Source of the DNA: Rhabdothermincola salaria
Lineage (GTDB): Bacteria; Actinomycetota; Acidimicrobiia; Acidimicrobiales; Acidimicrobilacustridaceae
Direction of reading: 5' to 3'
Length of the DNA stretch: 64,000 nt
Assembly: GCF_021246445.1 (NCBI RefSeq)
Contig: NZ_JAJQXW010000001.1
Location: 620,001-684,000, forward strand
Both the position numbers and the translations under genes were made by a program. The notes under the pieces were generated by a model. It was not told the DNA's origin. It did not search any database and saw only the letters and a program-made list of their open reading frames with translations. Shown here piece after piece: positions 32,009-40,734 of this stretch. Within the stretch, counting starts at the first letter, position 1, and each line of letters starts with the position of its first letter.

Positions 32009-33037
32009 ATGACCGTCGAGGAGCATCCGGACGGCACCGGTCCCGACGCCCCCGACCTCGGGGAGGAGCCCGATGCCCCCGACGTGGCGGACGAGCCCGG
32101 TGTCGCGGACGAGGCCGGCACCCCCGACGTGGCGCAGGAGCCCGGTGTCGCGGACGAGGCCGGCACCCCCGACGTGGCGGACGAGGCCGGCACCCCCGAC
32201 GTGGCGGACGAGCCCGGTGGGTGGGGGAGGACGCCACCTGCGAGCTCTGAGAGGGAAGAGCCCACCGTCACCGGTCCCACGGGTGCCGCCCCGGGCGCCG
32301 GCGATTCGGTGCCCGTGGCCGGGCGGCCGGCAGCGGCTCCCCAAGGGTCGGGCGGACCCGTGCCGGTCGCCGAGGGGTCGGCGGACGCTCCCGTGGTACC
32401 AGGGGAAGACGCACCCGTTGCCGAGGAGGGGTCGTTGGCCGCACAGCTGGCCGCGGTGGCCGACCCGTGGCAGCGAGCCCGAATGGCCGCCCAAGCGGCC
32501 GAGTCGCTGCGGCGGGAGCTGCAGGAGGTCACCGAGGTGCTGGCCGACACGGTGAGCGCCCTCGTCGGTCGCCGCGGTGAGATCGCCCCCTCGCCTGCCG
32601 CCGGGCAGGCCATCGCCGGGGCCGAGCCCGGGCCCGCAGGGGGCGGCGGCCGCCCGGCCGAACCGCCGGCCGAAACGCCAGCTGAGCCGCTGGCGGGGTC
32701 GCCGAGCGACCGGTCGATGGGCGGGGCGGGCGACGCCGGTGCGGAGCACGGCAAGCAGATGCCCGCGCCGTCGAGCGCCGATCGGGCCCCCGACGACGAG
32801 GCCACCCCGAAGGAGCGGAGCGGTTCGGACGGGCCGTACGCGTCGAGCGGGCGGGCCATCCGGGACGGGCGGGACGCGTCGGACGGTGGCCACCGCCCGG
32901 ACCAGCGAAGCGCTCCGGGCTGTCGACTGGTCGCTCTGGTCGACCCCTTCGGACTCGCCCGAGCCATCATCCCCCGGTGCCTCGACGGCGCGCTGTACAT
33001 CCCCCGAGCGCTGGTCGGCCGGATCACCCCCCGCTGA
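32009..33037 (+). CDS. Low-complexity protein of unknown function with a short helical core
   Basis: 342 residues from ATG 32009 (GTG 31979 would add ten). The first 75 residues contain a 15-residue repeat (units of ADEAGTPDV and ADEPGV, about four copies, from a 45-bp DNA repeat). A Pro/Gly/Ala-rich stretch follows. A helical segment at about 145-200 (SLAAQLAAVADPWQRARMAA, then SLRRELQEVTEVLADTV) resembles the first helices of small actinobacterial proteins that carry a sigma-region-4-like fold, but the DNA-binding part does not follow. The C-terminal LVALVDPFGLARAIIPRCLD is hydrophobic. Opposite-strand frames are shadows. Coding status is likely but function is not known. Confidence 0.4.
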   Translation: MTVEEHPDGTGPDAPDLGEEPDAPDVADEPGVADEAGTPDVAQEPGVADEAGTPDVADEAGTPDVADEPGGWGRTPPASSEREEPTVTGPTGAAPGAGDSVPVAGRPAAAPQGSGGPVPVAEGSADAPVVPGEDAPVAEEGSLAAQLAAVADPWQRARMAAQAAESLRRELQEVTEVLADTVSALVGRRGEIAPSPAAGQAIAGAEPGPAGGGGRPAEPPAETPAEPLAGSPSDRSMGGAGDAGAEHGKQMPAPSSADRAPDDEATPKERSGSDGPYASSGRAIRDGRDASDGGHRPDQRSAPGCRLVALVDPFGLARAIIPRCLDGALYIPRALVGRITPR

Positions 33038-33221
33038 GGGGCTCGGCGGGGCCTCCGGCAAGGTCTTGCCACCCAGGGCCCGCGAACCCCGGGCCACCGA
33101 TCGACCCGGCCGCCGGCGGTGCCCTGCACCCCCGACTGCCAGGGTCGGACTCCGCTCGTGCCGGTCCGCGCGGCGGCCTCCGAGGCTGCGGGTCTGTGCG
33201 GTGGCGATGGTGCGGGTCAGC

Positions 33222-33469
33222 GGTGGCCGGGAGCCCAGGGCCACGGCGGTCTCCAGCGCCGTTCGCTCGTCGGCGGCCAGCTCGACGTCGACGGCGTCGG
33301 TCCAGCCCCGGGCCCCGAGGGCCACCGGCACCGCGCCCACGCCGACCAGCCCACCGAGCTCCCCGTCGAGCACGACCTGGGCCGGCACCACCACCTCGCG
33401 CCCCTGCACCATGGCGGTGACCAGGTCGGCCAGGGCGTGGGCGGTGACCACCTCGGTGGTGTGATCATC
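33222..33469 (-). pseudogene. C-terminal remnant of a malate/lactate dehydrogenase gene
   Basis: The minus strand from 33469 reads DDHTTEVVTAHALADLVTAM, then REVVVPAQVVLDGELGG, VGAVPVALGARGWTDAVDVE and LAADERTALETA. This is the C-terminal substrate-domain pattern of malate dehydrogenases (pump of beta strand, LDGExG, VPVxLGxxG, Glu-rich last helix). No NAD-binding domain or catalytic His/Arg region occurs upstream, and the frame before and after is not protein-like. About 83 codons remain. Confidence 0.6.
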
Positions 33470-33691
33470 GCCCAGACCGGACGGAGTCGGCCGCACCGGC
33501 CAACGCGACCGGTCGCCCGGGTCGGCCCTCGACCGTTCCCCGCCGCGCCACGTGCCGCTCGACGGTGGGCCCGTCGATCGACGCTGAGCCGGCTCACGGG
33601 AGGTGGGGGCGAGGTCGTCCGGCGGCGGTCCAGCGGGTAGCTCGGCCGCGTCGGGGTGGCGCCGCCGTCGACGTGCGCTACGGTCGTCGAC

Positions 33692-33807
33692 GAACACGGG
33701 AGCCCGGGGAGCCGGGCTGAGAGGGAGGGGCAGATCCCCTCCGACCGTTCGAACCTGATCCGGGTCATGCCGGCGCAGGGAGGTTCGGTTCACGCGTGCC
33801 CGTGTTC
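33692..33807 (+). ncRNA. TPP riboswitch (THI element)
   Basis: The conserved TPP aptamer blocks are plain: CTGAGAGGG (33717-33725) and GAACCTGATCCGGGTCATGC (33751-33770), followed by CCGGCGCAGGGAGG. The P1 closing helix can be drawn as GAACACGGG (33692-33700) with CCCGTGTTC (33799-33807), nine perfect pairs. It lies 20 bases before the thiamine pyrophosphokinase ATG, so thiamine pyrophosphate binding should repress translation or transcription of the whole downstream thiamine operon. Confidence 0.93.
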
Positions 33808-33827
33808 TCGTCGGACTCGAGCCGCCC

Positions 33828-34721
33828 ATGCACCAACCCACTTCACCGAGGCACCCTGCCGATCCGGCCGATCCGGCCGAGCAGCCGCTGCCCGGGCACG
33901 ACCGGCGCACCGTGGTGGTGGTGACCGGAGGCGAGGCGCCCGACGTGGACCTCGTCGCCGACATGCTCGCCGACGTGCCCGACGACGCCCCCGTGGTCGC
34001 CGCCGACTCCGGCATCGAGCACGCCCTGCGGCTCGGCCTCGGCATCGACCACGCCGTCGGCGACTTCGACTCGGTCGAGGCCGCCGTGCTCGCCGGCGTG
34101 GAAGCGGCGGGCACCCACGTCCAGCGCCACCCGGTGGCCAAGGACGCCACCGACCTCGAGCTGGCCCTCGACGCCGCCGTGGAGCTCGGCGCCCTGCGCG
34201 TCGTCGTCCTCGGCGGCCACGGCGGCCGCCTCGACCACTTCCTCGGCAACGCCCTGCTGCTGGCCTCACCGCGCTACGCCAACCTCGTCATCGACGGGGT
34301 CATGGGCGACGCCCGGGTGCACGTGGCCCGGCCGTGGGTGCCGACCCGCTTTCGGGGACGTCCGGGCGACCTCGTCACCCTGCTCCCCGTGAACGGTCCC
34401 GCCGAGGGCGTGAGCACCAGCGGGCTGGGCTTCCCCCTCGACATGGAGACCCTCGTCGAGGGCACGACCCGAGGGGTGTCCAACGAGATGACCGCCGACG
34501 AGGCCGAGGTGCGCCTCACCGGCGGCTGCCTCCTCGTCGTGCGTCCGGGCTGCGACGCGGACCCCGTCCCGTCGCGGCCGCTCGCCGGGTCCAGCGACTC
34601 GCCCGGGTCCCCTGACCCGTCCGGGTCCACCGGACCGTCTGCGTCCACCGACTCGACCGGGTCCGGCGACGACCCGATCGATCCCAGCCAACCCCACAAC
34701 CCCGCCGGACGGCGACCGTGA
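33828..34721 (+). CDS. thiN: Thiamine pyrophosphokinase
   Basis: 297 residues from ATG 33828, 20 bases after the TPP riboswitch. It makes thiamine pyrophosphate from thiamine and ATP. Visible blocks: VVAADSGIEHALRLG (about 56-70), GDFDSV (77-83), KDATDLELAL (about 104-113), GGHGGRLDHFLGN (about 128-140) and the thiamine-site TRGVSNEM late in the protein. These are the substrate and Mg sites of the TPK family. The first 27 residues and the last 50 (Ser/Pro/Asp/Gly-rich) are extras around the normal 220-residue enzyme. Its stop overlaps the next gene's upstream GTG, and together with the importer genes that follow it forms a thiamine salvage operon. Confidence 0.9.
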   Translation: MHQPTSPRHPADPADPAEQPLPGHDRRTVVVVTGGEAPDVDLVADMLADVPDDAPVVAADSGIEHALRLGLGIDHAVGDFDSVEAAVLAGVEAAGTHVQRHPVAKDATDLELALDAAVELGALRVVVLGGHGGRLDHFLGNALLLASPRYANLVIDGVMGDARVHVARPWVPTRFRGRPGDLVTLLPVNGPAEGVSTSGLGFPLDMETLVEGTTRGVSNEMTADEAEVRLTGGCLLVVRPGCDADPVPSRPLAGSSDSPGSPDPSGSTGPSASTDSTGSGDDPIDPSQPHNPAGRRP

Positions 34722-34753
34722 CCGTCCGGCCCCATCCCCACCCGAGGAGCCCC

Positions 34754-35986
34754 ATGCCGTCCCCCGCCCCCCGTCCCGCCTCCACCGCCGGCCCGGTCCC
34801 GGCCCCCGGCCCGGCCGCCGGCCCGGCCGCCGATCCGGACCCCACCCGACGTCGCCGACCCCGCCGTGCCGCGGTCGTCGTGGCCCTGCTCACCACCCTG
34901 GTGATGGTGCTGGCCGCCTGCTCCAGCCCGGCCGACGACGACGCCGGCGACGCCGAGGTCGGCCCCGCCCTCTCCACCCCCGAAGGTGGGGTGTTCCCCG
35001 ACGGCACCACCGTGCGGCTGTTGGCCCACGACTCCTTCGCCGTCAGCGAAGAGGTGCTCGACCAGTTCACCCAGTCCACCAACGTCGAGGTCGAGCTGGT
35101 CCTCGGTGGCGACGCCGTCACCCTGGTCAACCAGGCCGTCCTCACCGCCGGCAACCCTCAGGGCGACGTGCTGTTCGGGGTGGACGGCAACACCCTCACC
35201 CGGGCCGTGGAGGCCGACATCTTCGAGTCCTACGAACCTGAGGGCCTGGCCGACATCGACCCCGCCTTCACCGCGGATGCCGGCGGCGTGGTCACCCCGG
35301 TCGACTACGGCGACGTGTGCGTGAACTACGACCGGACCTGGTTCGAGGACGAGGGCCTGGCCCTGCCGACCGGGTTCGAGGACCTGGTCGACCCCGCCTA
35401 TCGCGACCTGCTGGTGGTGCAGGACCCGTCGTCGTCGAGCCCCGGTCTCGCCTTCCTGCTGGGCACCATCGCCGAGATGGGCGGCGGCGACGTCACCGGT
35501 GACGACGCCCCCTGGCTCGACTACTGGCGCCAGCTGCAGGACAACGGGGTGCAGGTGGCCGACTCGTGGTCCACCGCCTACTACACCGACTTCTCCGGCT
35601 CGGAGGGCCAGGGCCCCCGCCCGCTGGTGGTGAGCTACGCCTCCAGCCCGCCCGCCGAGGTCACCGATCCCTCCATCCCTGTCGACGAGGCCCCCACCGG
35701 CACCGTGGTCGACACCTGCTACCGCCAGGTCGAGTACGCCGGCATCCTGCGGGGCACCACCGAACGGGGCGCCGCCGAGGCCCTCATCGACTTCATGATC
35801 TCGGTGCCGTTCCAGGAGGACGTGCCCGAGCAGATGTACGTGTACCCGGTCAACGACGAGGCCGCCCTGCCGGAGGTCTTCGAGACCTTCACCGCCGAGG
35901 TGTCCGACCCGCTGACGGTGCCGCCGGCCGAGGTGGCCGCCAACACCGAGCGCTGGGTGCAGCAGTGGGCCGGCATCTTCCGGTGA
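34754..35986 (+). CDS. thiB: Thiamine ABC transporter substrate-binding lipoprotein
   Basis: 410 residues from ATG 34754, with GAGGAG four bases upstream; the GTG at 34718 is in frame but has no such site. A basic stretch (TRRRRPRRAA) and hydrophobic core end in the lipobox VLAAC (Cys56), so it is anchored outside the cell. The mature part is a type-2 periplasmic-binding fold with blocks TVRLLAHDSFAVSEEVLDQF, GDVLFGVDGNTLTRA, VTPVDYGDVCVNYD and SWSTAYYTDF, as in ThiB. It follows the riboswitch and the pyrophosphokinase, and precedes the permease and ATPase, which fixes thiamine (or its phosphates) as the likely ligand. Confidence 0.9.
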   Translation: MPSPAPRPASTAGPVPAPGPAAGPAADPDPTRRRRPRRAAVVVALLTTLVMVLAACSSPADDDAGDAEVGPALSTPEGGVFPDGTTVRLLAHDSFAVSEEVLDQFTQSTNVEVELVLGGDAVTLVNQAVLTAGNPQGDVLFGVDGNTLTRAVEADIFESYEPEGLADIDPAFTADAGGVVTPVDYGDVCVNYDRTWFEDEGLALPTGFEDLVDPAYRDLLVVQDPSSSSPGLAFLLGTIAEMGGGDVTGDDAPWLDYWRQLQDNGVQVADSWSTAYYTDFSGSEGQGPRPLVVSYASSPPAEVTDPSIPVDEAPTGTVVDTCYRQVEYAGILRGTTERGAAEALIDFMISVPFQEDVPEQMYVYPVNDEAALPEVFETFTAEVSDPLTVPPAEVAANTERWVQQWAGIFR

Positions 35987-36040
35987 CCGCCGCAGCCGGC
36001 CCGCCGGCGACGACCTCGCTGACCGGGCGTTGAGCGCACG

Positions 36041-37792
36041 GTGAGCGCACGTTGGCGATGGGGGCTGGCGGCGCTGCCGCTGGCGTTCCTCGGGGTGTTC
36101 TTCGTGTGGCCCGTCACCGCCATCGTGGTGCGGGGCCTGCGCCCCGAGGGCCAGTGGGACCTCAGCCCCATCGCCGACGTCGTCACCGACCCGGTCATCC
36201 GCCGCGTCGCCTGGTTCACGCTGTGGCAGGCGGTGGCCTCCACCGTGCTCACCCTGCTGGTGGGCCTGCCCGGCGCCGCCCTGTTCGCCCGCTACTCCTT
36301 CACCGGCAAACGGGTGATCTGGGCGGCGTTGGTGGTGCCCTTCGTGCTGCCGACGGTGGTCGTGGGCATCGCCTTCCTCGGCGTGATCGGCCCCACCGGG
36401 GTGCTCGGCCTCGACCTCTCCGGCACCGTGTGGGCCATCCTCATCGCCCACGTCTTCTTCAACTACGCCGTCGTGGTGCGCACCGTCGGCGGGTTCTGGG
36501 CCTCCCTCGACCCCGACGTGGTCGATGCCGCCCGGGTGCTCGGCGCCCCGCCGTGGCGCACCTTCCTCGAGGTGACCTGGCCCCTCCTGCGCCCGGCGGT
36601 GGCGGCCGCTGCCTCCATCGTGTTCCTCTTCACCTTCACCTCGTTCGGGGTGGTGCTCGTGCTGGGCGGCACCCGCCACCGCACCCTCGAGGTCGAGATC
36701 TACGAGCAGACGACCCAGTTCCTCGCCCTCGACGTCGCCGCCGGGCTGGCCCTGGTGCAGCTGGTGTTCGTGGTGGCCACGCTGGCCTGGTTCGCCCGTA
36801 CCCAGGAACGGCGCGCCGTGGCGCTGCGGCCCCGGTCGGCGGCCGAGACGGCCCGCCCCGTGCGCGGTTGGCGGGCCCGTGCCTTCCTCGCCGCCAACCT
36901 GGCGGTCATGGCGGTGCTGTTGGTGCTGCCGCTCGGGGTGCTGGTGGTGCGCTCGTTCCGGGTGCCCGGCGGCGGATGGGGCACCGACTTCTACCGGGCG
37001 CTGTCCACCAACCCCCGGGGCTCCACGTCGTTCGTGGCCCCGGTGGAGGCCATCGCCAACTCGCTGCTGTTCGCCAGCGGCGCCACCGTGGTGGCGGTGG
37101 TCCTCGGCGCCCTCGCCGCCTGGGCCATCGCCGGGGGTGCGGGCCGGAACGGGGACCCTGCGGCGGTGGAGGTCGGGAGCGCGGACCCCGCGGCGGTGGA
37201 GGTCGCCAGCGCGGACCGGGGACGGGACCGGGGCACGTCCCGGGGGCGGCCGCTACGGCGGGGGCCGGGCGCGTGGCGGTGGGTCGACACGGCGCTGATG
37301 ATCCCGCTGGGCACCTCGGCGGTGACGGTGGGCTTCGGCTTCCTCATCGCCCTCGACGAACCACCCCTCGACCTGCGCGACTCGCTGTGGCTGATCCCCC
37401 TCGCCCATGCCATCGTGGCCCTCCCGTTCGTGATCCGCCTGGTGGTGCCCGCCCTGCGGGCCATCGACCCGGCCTTGCGCGAAGCCGCCGGCACCCTCGG
37501 GGCGTCGCCGTGGCGGGTGTGGCGAGAGGTCGACCTGCCTGTCGTCGGCCGGGCCCTGGCCGCCGCCGCCGGCTTCGCCTTCGCCGTCTCGCTGGGGGAG
37601 TTCGGCGCCACCGTGTTCCTCGTCCAGGTGGACCGGCCCACCCTGCCGGTGGCCATCTACCGTTTCCTCGGTCGGCCCGGCCCCCTCGAGTTCGGTCAGG
37701 CCATGGCCCTGTCCACCATCTTGATGGCCCTCACCGTGGTCGTCGTGCTGGTCATCGATCGGCTCCGGCCCGCCGGCGCCTCGGAGTTCTGA
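36041..37792 (+). CDS. thiP: Thiamine ABC transporter permease (double-length, ThiP)
   Basis: 583 residues from GTG 36041. It has about 12 membrane helices and two ABC-permease EAA-type loops: AARVLGAPPWRTFLEVTWPL in the first half and EAAGTLGASPWRVWREVDLP in the second, so both halves of the pore are in one chain, as in ThiP. A Gly/Asp/Arg-rich insert with a direct repeat (DPAAVEV and related, about 367-410) lies between helices. The order thiB-thiP-thiQ and the TPP riboswitch at the head of the operon give the substrate. The gap after thiB (54 bases) carries no terminator. Confidence 0.9.
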   Translation: MSARWRWGLAALPLAFLGVFFVWPVTAIVVRGLRPEGQWDLSPIADVVTDPVIRRVAWFTLWQAVASTVLTLLVGLPGAALFARYSFTGKRVIWAALVVPFVLPTVVVGIAFLGVIGPTGVLGLDLSGTVWAILIAHVFFNYAVVVRTVGGFWASLDPDVVDAARVLGAPPWRTFLEVTWPLLRPAVAAAASIVFLFTFTSFGVVLVLGGTRHRTLEVEIYEQTTQFLALDVAAGLALVQLVFVVATLAWFARTQERRAVALRPRSAAETARPVRGWRARAFLAANLAVMAVLLVLPLGVLVVRSFRVPGGGWGTDFYRALSTNPRGSTSFVAPVEAIANSLLFASGATVVAVVLGALAAWAIAGGAGRNGDPAAVEVGSADPAAVEVASADRGRDRGTSRGRPLRRGPGAWRWVDTALMIPLGTSAVTVGFGFLIALDEPPLDLRDSLWLIPLAHAIVALPFVIRLVVPALRAIDPALREAAGTLGASPWRVWREVDLPVVGRALAAAAGFAFAVSLGEFGATVFLVQVDRPTLPVAIYRFLGRPGPLEFGQAMALSTILMALTVVVVLVIDRLRPAGASEF

Positions 37793-37793
37793 C

Positions 37794-38858
37794 GTGCCTG
37801 CCGCCCCCGCTGCTCCCGCCACCCTCACCGTCGACCACCTCACCGTCCGCTTCCCCGACGCGGAGCGCCCGGCGGTCGACGACGTCACCCTCGACGTGGC
37901 CGCCGGCGAGGTGGTGGCTCTCCTCGGACCGTCGGGGTGCGGCAAGACCACCGTGCTGCGCGGCGTCGCCGGCCTGCAGAGCCCCACCTCGGGTCGCGTC
38001 CTCCTCGACGGGGTCGACGTCACCGCGCTGCCGGCCCACCGGCGTGGCGTCGGGCTCATGTTCCAGGACTACGCCCTGTTCCCGCACCGCGACGTGGGCG
38101 CCAACGTGGCCTTCGGCCTGCGCATGCTGGGCCGGTCCAAGGACGAGCAGCGCCGCCGGGTGGCCGAGGTCCTCGACATGGTGGGCCTGGCGGGCTGGGA
38201 GTCTCGGGCCGTGGCCCCGCTGTCGGGCGGCGAGCAGCAGCGCGTGGCGCTGGCCCGCGCCCTGGCCCCGGCCCCCGGGGTGCTGCTGCTCGACGAGCCC
38301 CTGGGCGCCCTCGACCGCAGCCTGCGCGACCGGCTGTTGCCCGAGATGGCCGAGCTGTTCCGGACGCTCGGCACCACCGTGCTGCACGTCACCCACGACC
38401 AGGGCGAGGCCCTGGGCATGGCCGACCGCGTGGTGGTGATGGACGAGGGCCGCATCGCCCAAATCGGGTCCCCGGCCGAGGTGTGGACCCGTCCCGCCAC
38501 CGCGTCGGTGGCCCGCTTCTTGGGCTTCGCCAACGTCGACGACGACCACCTCGTCCGCCCCGACGCCGTGGAGCTGACCGCCCTGCCCGACCAGGCGGCG
38601 CCTGCGGTCGGGGGCGTCGAGGCGCGAGCGCCGGGCGGCCCGACACCGGTTGCCGGGGAGCGGGGAGTCGGGGTGGTGGAGGCGGTGGTCTTCACCGGCG
38701 CACGGGCCGAGGTGCGCGTCCGCCTGACCGACGGGTCGGTGCTGGAGGCCAGCGTGGCCACCGGCGCCGTCCTCGCCCCCGGGGGTCCGGGTCTGCCCCG
38801 GGTGGGCGAGCGAGTGGGCGTGGCGGTCGACCCCTCGGGGGTCGTGGCCTTCCCCTGA
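37794..38858 (+). CDS. thiQ: Thiamine ABC transporter ATP-binding protein
   Basis: 354 residues from GTG 37794, one base after the permease stop. All ABC motifs are intact: Walker A GPSGCGKTT (45-53), Q-loop MFQDYALFPHRDV, signature LSGGEQQRVALARAL (about 143), Walker B LLLDEPLGALD, and switch His in VTHDQGEA. After residue 245 a TOBE-like extension (VVEAVVFTGARAEVRVRL) makes it longer than E. coli ThiQ and more like Fe/sulfate-type ATPases, but the operon sets the role. The last 40 codons and stop were duplicated downstream in tandem (second copy 38904-39026). Confidence 0.9.
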   Translation: MPAAPAAPATLTVDHLTVRFPDAERPAVDDVTLDVAAGEVVALLGPSGCGKTTVLRGVAGLQSPTSGRVLLDGVDVTALPAHRRGVGLMFQDYALFPHRDVGANVAFGLRMLGRSKDEQRRRVAEVLDMVGLAGWESRAVAPLSGGEQQRVALARALAPAPGVLLLDEPLGALDRSLRDRLLPEMAELFRTLGTTVLHVTHDQGEALGMADRVVVMDEGRIAQIGSPAEVWTRPATASVARFLGFANVDDDHLVRPDAVELTALPDQAAPAVGGVEARAPGGPTPVAGERGVGVVEAVVFTGARAEVRVRLTDGSVLEASVATGAVLAPGGPGLPRVGERVGVAVDPSGVVAFP

Positions 38859-39046
38859 TCCCCCGGGTTTCGGGCGGTCCGGCGTGCTGGAGAGGGTGGC
38901 TGGACCGGTGCCGTCCTCGCGCCCGGGGGTACGCGTCTGCCGCGGGTGGGGGGCGCGTCGGTGTGGGGGTGGCTTCCTCAGGGGTGATGGTCTTCTCTCG
39001 AGCCACCCCATGGTCTGGGCGGTCCGTGCACTGGAGGGGAGGCTGG
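38759..39046 (+). repeat. Tandem duplication (period 145 bp) of the thiQ 3' end
   Basis: The end of thiQ from 38759 (ACCGGCGCCGTCCTCGC) recurs from 38904 (ACCGGTGCCGTCCTCGC). Both copies continue with CCCGGGGGT, TCTGCC and, after the stop region, GGGCGGTCCG and GGAG-GG-GGCTGGACCGG. The second copy is diverged and frameless. The 277-bp gap between thiQ and the next gene consists mainly of this copy. Confidence 0.8.
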
Positions 39047-39135
39047 ACCGGGCGAGGGGCCCGGGTCGCGCCTCGGGGTCCGGCGAGGAGGCGGTGCGGG
39101 CCGGACGGTCACAGGGGGCCGGTAGCGTCGGCGGG

Positions 39136-40734
39136 ATGGGAGAGACCGGGGTGCACGAGCCGGCCCGGCGCATCGCCGTGGTCACCCCCGAGTGGCCCAC
39201 CACCGAGGACGACCCCGGCGCCGAGGCGCTGCACGCCGAACGGCTCTGCGTGGCCCTGCTGGAGGCGGGTTGGACCCCGGAGGTGTTCTGCCCGGCCGAC
39301 GAAGCCGGCCCCCTCGACGACGACGGCATCCTGGTGCACCGGGTGCCTCGCGGTGTGCCGCCTCCCGGCATGCCGCTCGCCGAGGGCGTTGAGCGCATCC
39401 TCGACCGGTCCATCCTGGCCGCCGGGCTGCGCAAGGCCACCAACCGTCGCGAGCTCCTGGCCAGCACCCGCATGCAGGAACGGCGCCAGTACTTCGAGCG
39501 CCAGAGCGAGGCTCGCGATCTCGGCGCCGCGGTCGAGGATCGTCAGAAGGAGGCCCCTTTCCAGGCCGCCATCTCCACCGAGGCCGGCTTGGCCGGGCTG
39601 TTCGTGCCGGCCCGGCGCAGTCGCCCCCACATCGTGCGGGCCACCAGCGCTCCCGAGGCGTGGCGGGTGGCCGACGAGGACAACTCCCCGCACCGGCGCC
39701 GCATGGTGGCCGACCAACAGAAGGTCCTCACCCAGGCCCAGGCGGTCTACGCCTCCAGTGCGGTGGTGGCCGACGCCGTGCTCGACGAGCTCGGGGTGGA
39801 GGCCACTGTGCTGGCGCCACCGATGCCGGTGCAGCCCGACACCGGCGCCCGTCGGCGCGGCCTGCCGCGCCGGTACCTCGCCCTCTGCGGGCCCCTCGAC
39901 CTGCGCCACGGGGCCATCACCCTCGCCGCGGCGTTGCCGATCGCCTGGCGCCAGGCGCCGGACCTGGCCATCGTGCTGGCCGGGCCGGTCGACCGCATGC
40001 TCCTGGCCGACTGGCGCGCCGAGTGGCGCGACCAGGGACGTCTGGTCACCCACGTGGGCGAGCTCCTCGGCCTCGACCGCACCATCGAGCGGCGCCCACC
40101 GCGCACCAAGGCCGACATGCGCCGCCGGGCGGCCCGCGACGCCGATCCCTCCGAGGGCGCCGACCCCGATTCCGCCCAGGCATCGGGCCCGGGTGGCGCA
40201 GGCGCGGTCGACGACGATGCGTCGTCCGGCAACGTGCGCCGCTCCGGCTCGGGCTCCGCGGGCGGGAATGCGGCCAAGGGGTCGGACATCCACGACAGCA
40301 GCTCCCGGGCGACGGTGGCCGGCGCCCTCGGCGCGCCGGTGCCGGAGGGTCCGGGGGAGCCGCTCGGTGGTGGCGACCTGGTGGCCATCGCCGCCCGAGC
40401 GGTGGCTGTCGTGGTGCCGCCCCTGTTCGACGACGTCGACGAGGTGGCGCTGCAGGCCTTGGCCGCCGGCGTGCCCGTCATCGCCTCGTCCAAGTCCGGC
40501 ACCGCCTCGCTGGTGGAGCCGGGGCGCACCGGCACCGTGGTGCCGGCCGGTTCGCCGAGTCAGCTGGCGGCTGCGCTCGTGGAGGCGTGGACGGGGGCCT
40601 GGGGTGTGCCCGAACGGGTCGACCTCGCCGGCACCCCGGCCGAGGCCGCCGCACCCCACGTGGCCGTGCAGGCCTTGTTGGCCCACGTGGCCGAGGTCCG
40701 CGAGCAGTGGCGGGAGGAGGCCCCCCAGGGCTGA
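39136..40734 (+). CDS. Glycosyltransferase family 4-like protein
   Basis: 532 residues from ATG 39136. The N-terminal Rossmann domain starts RIAVVTPEWPTTEDDPGAEA, then LHAERLCVALLEAGWTPEVF, the usual acceptor-domain opening of GT4 enzymes. Middle blocks include QAVYASSAVVADAVLDELG and the donor-side LALCGPLDLRHGAITLAAAL. The C-terminal part has VVVPPLFDDVDEVALQALAA, GVPVIASS and the GT4 Glu-type end (SLVEPGRTGTVVPAGSPSQL). A Gly/Ser/Asp/Ala-rich insert (about 345-410) interrupts the donor domain. Sugar donor and acceptor are not known. It stands alone between the thiamine operon and a repeat-filled gap. Confidence 0.8.
   Translation: MGETGVHEPARRIAVVTPEWPTTEDDPGAEALHAERLCVALLEAGWTPEVFCPADEAGPLDDDGILVHRVPRGVPPPGMPLAEGVERILDRSILAAGLRKATNRRELLASTRMQERRQYFERQSEARDLGAAVEDRQKEAPFQAAISTEAGLAGLFVPARRSRPHIVRATSAPEAWRVADEDNSPHRRRMVADQQKVLTQAQAVYASSAVVADAVLDELGVEATVLAPPMPVQPDTGARRRGLPRRYLALCGPLDLRHGAITLAAALPIAWRQAPDLAIVLAGPVDRMLLADWRAEWRDQGRLVTHVGELLGLDRTIERRPPRTKADMRRRAARDADPSEGADPDSAQASGPGGAGAVDDDASSGNVRRSGSGSAGGNAAKGSDIHDSSSRATVAGALGAPVPEGPGEPLGGGDLVAIAARAVAVVVPPLFDDVDEVALQALAAGVPVIASSKSGTASLVEPGRTGTVVPAGSPSQLAAALVEAWTGAWGVPERVDLAGTPAEAAAPHVAVQALLAHVAEVREQWREEAPQG

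Noticed and set aside
33000-33460. Plus-strand frames after the low-complexity gene
   Set aside because: No family resemblance, and the minus strand at the same place matches malate dehydrogenase.
31817-34249. An 810-codon open frame on the minus strand
   Set aside because: It runs opposite the riboswitch, thiN start and the low-complexity gene. Only the short MDH-like part (33222-33469) looks like protein; the rest is Arg/Ser/Pro-rich shadow coding caused by high GC.
35982-36033. 16-codon frame between thiB and thiP starting GTG
   Set aside because: Too short, no conserved features; probably chance from the overlapping stop.
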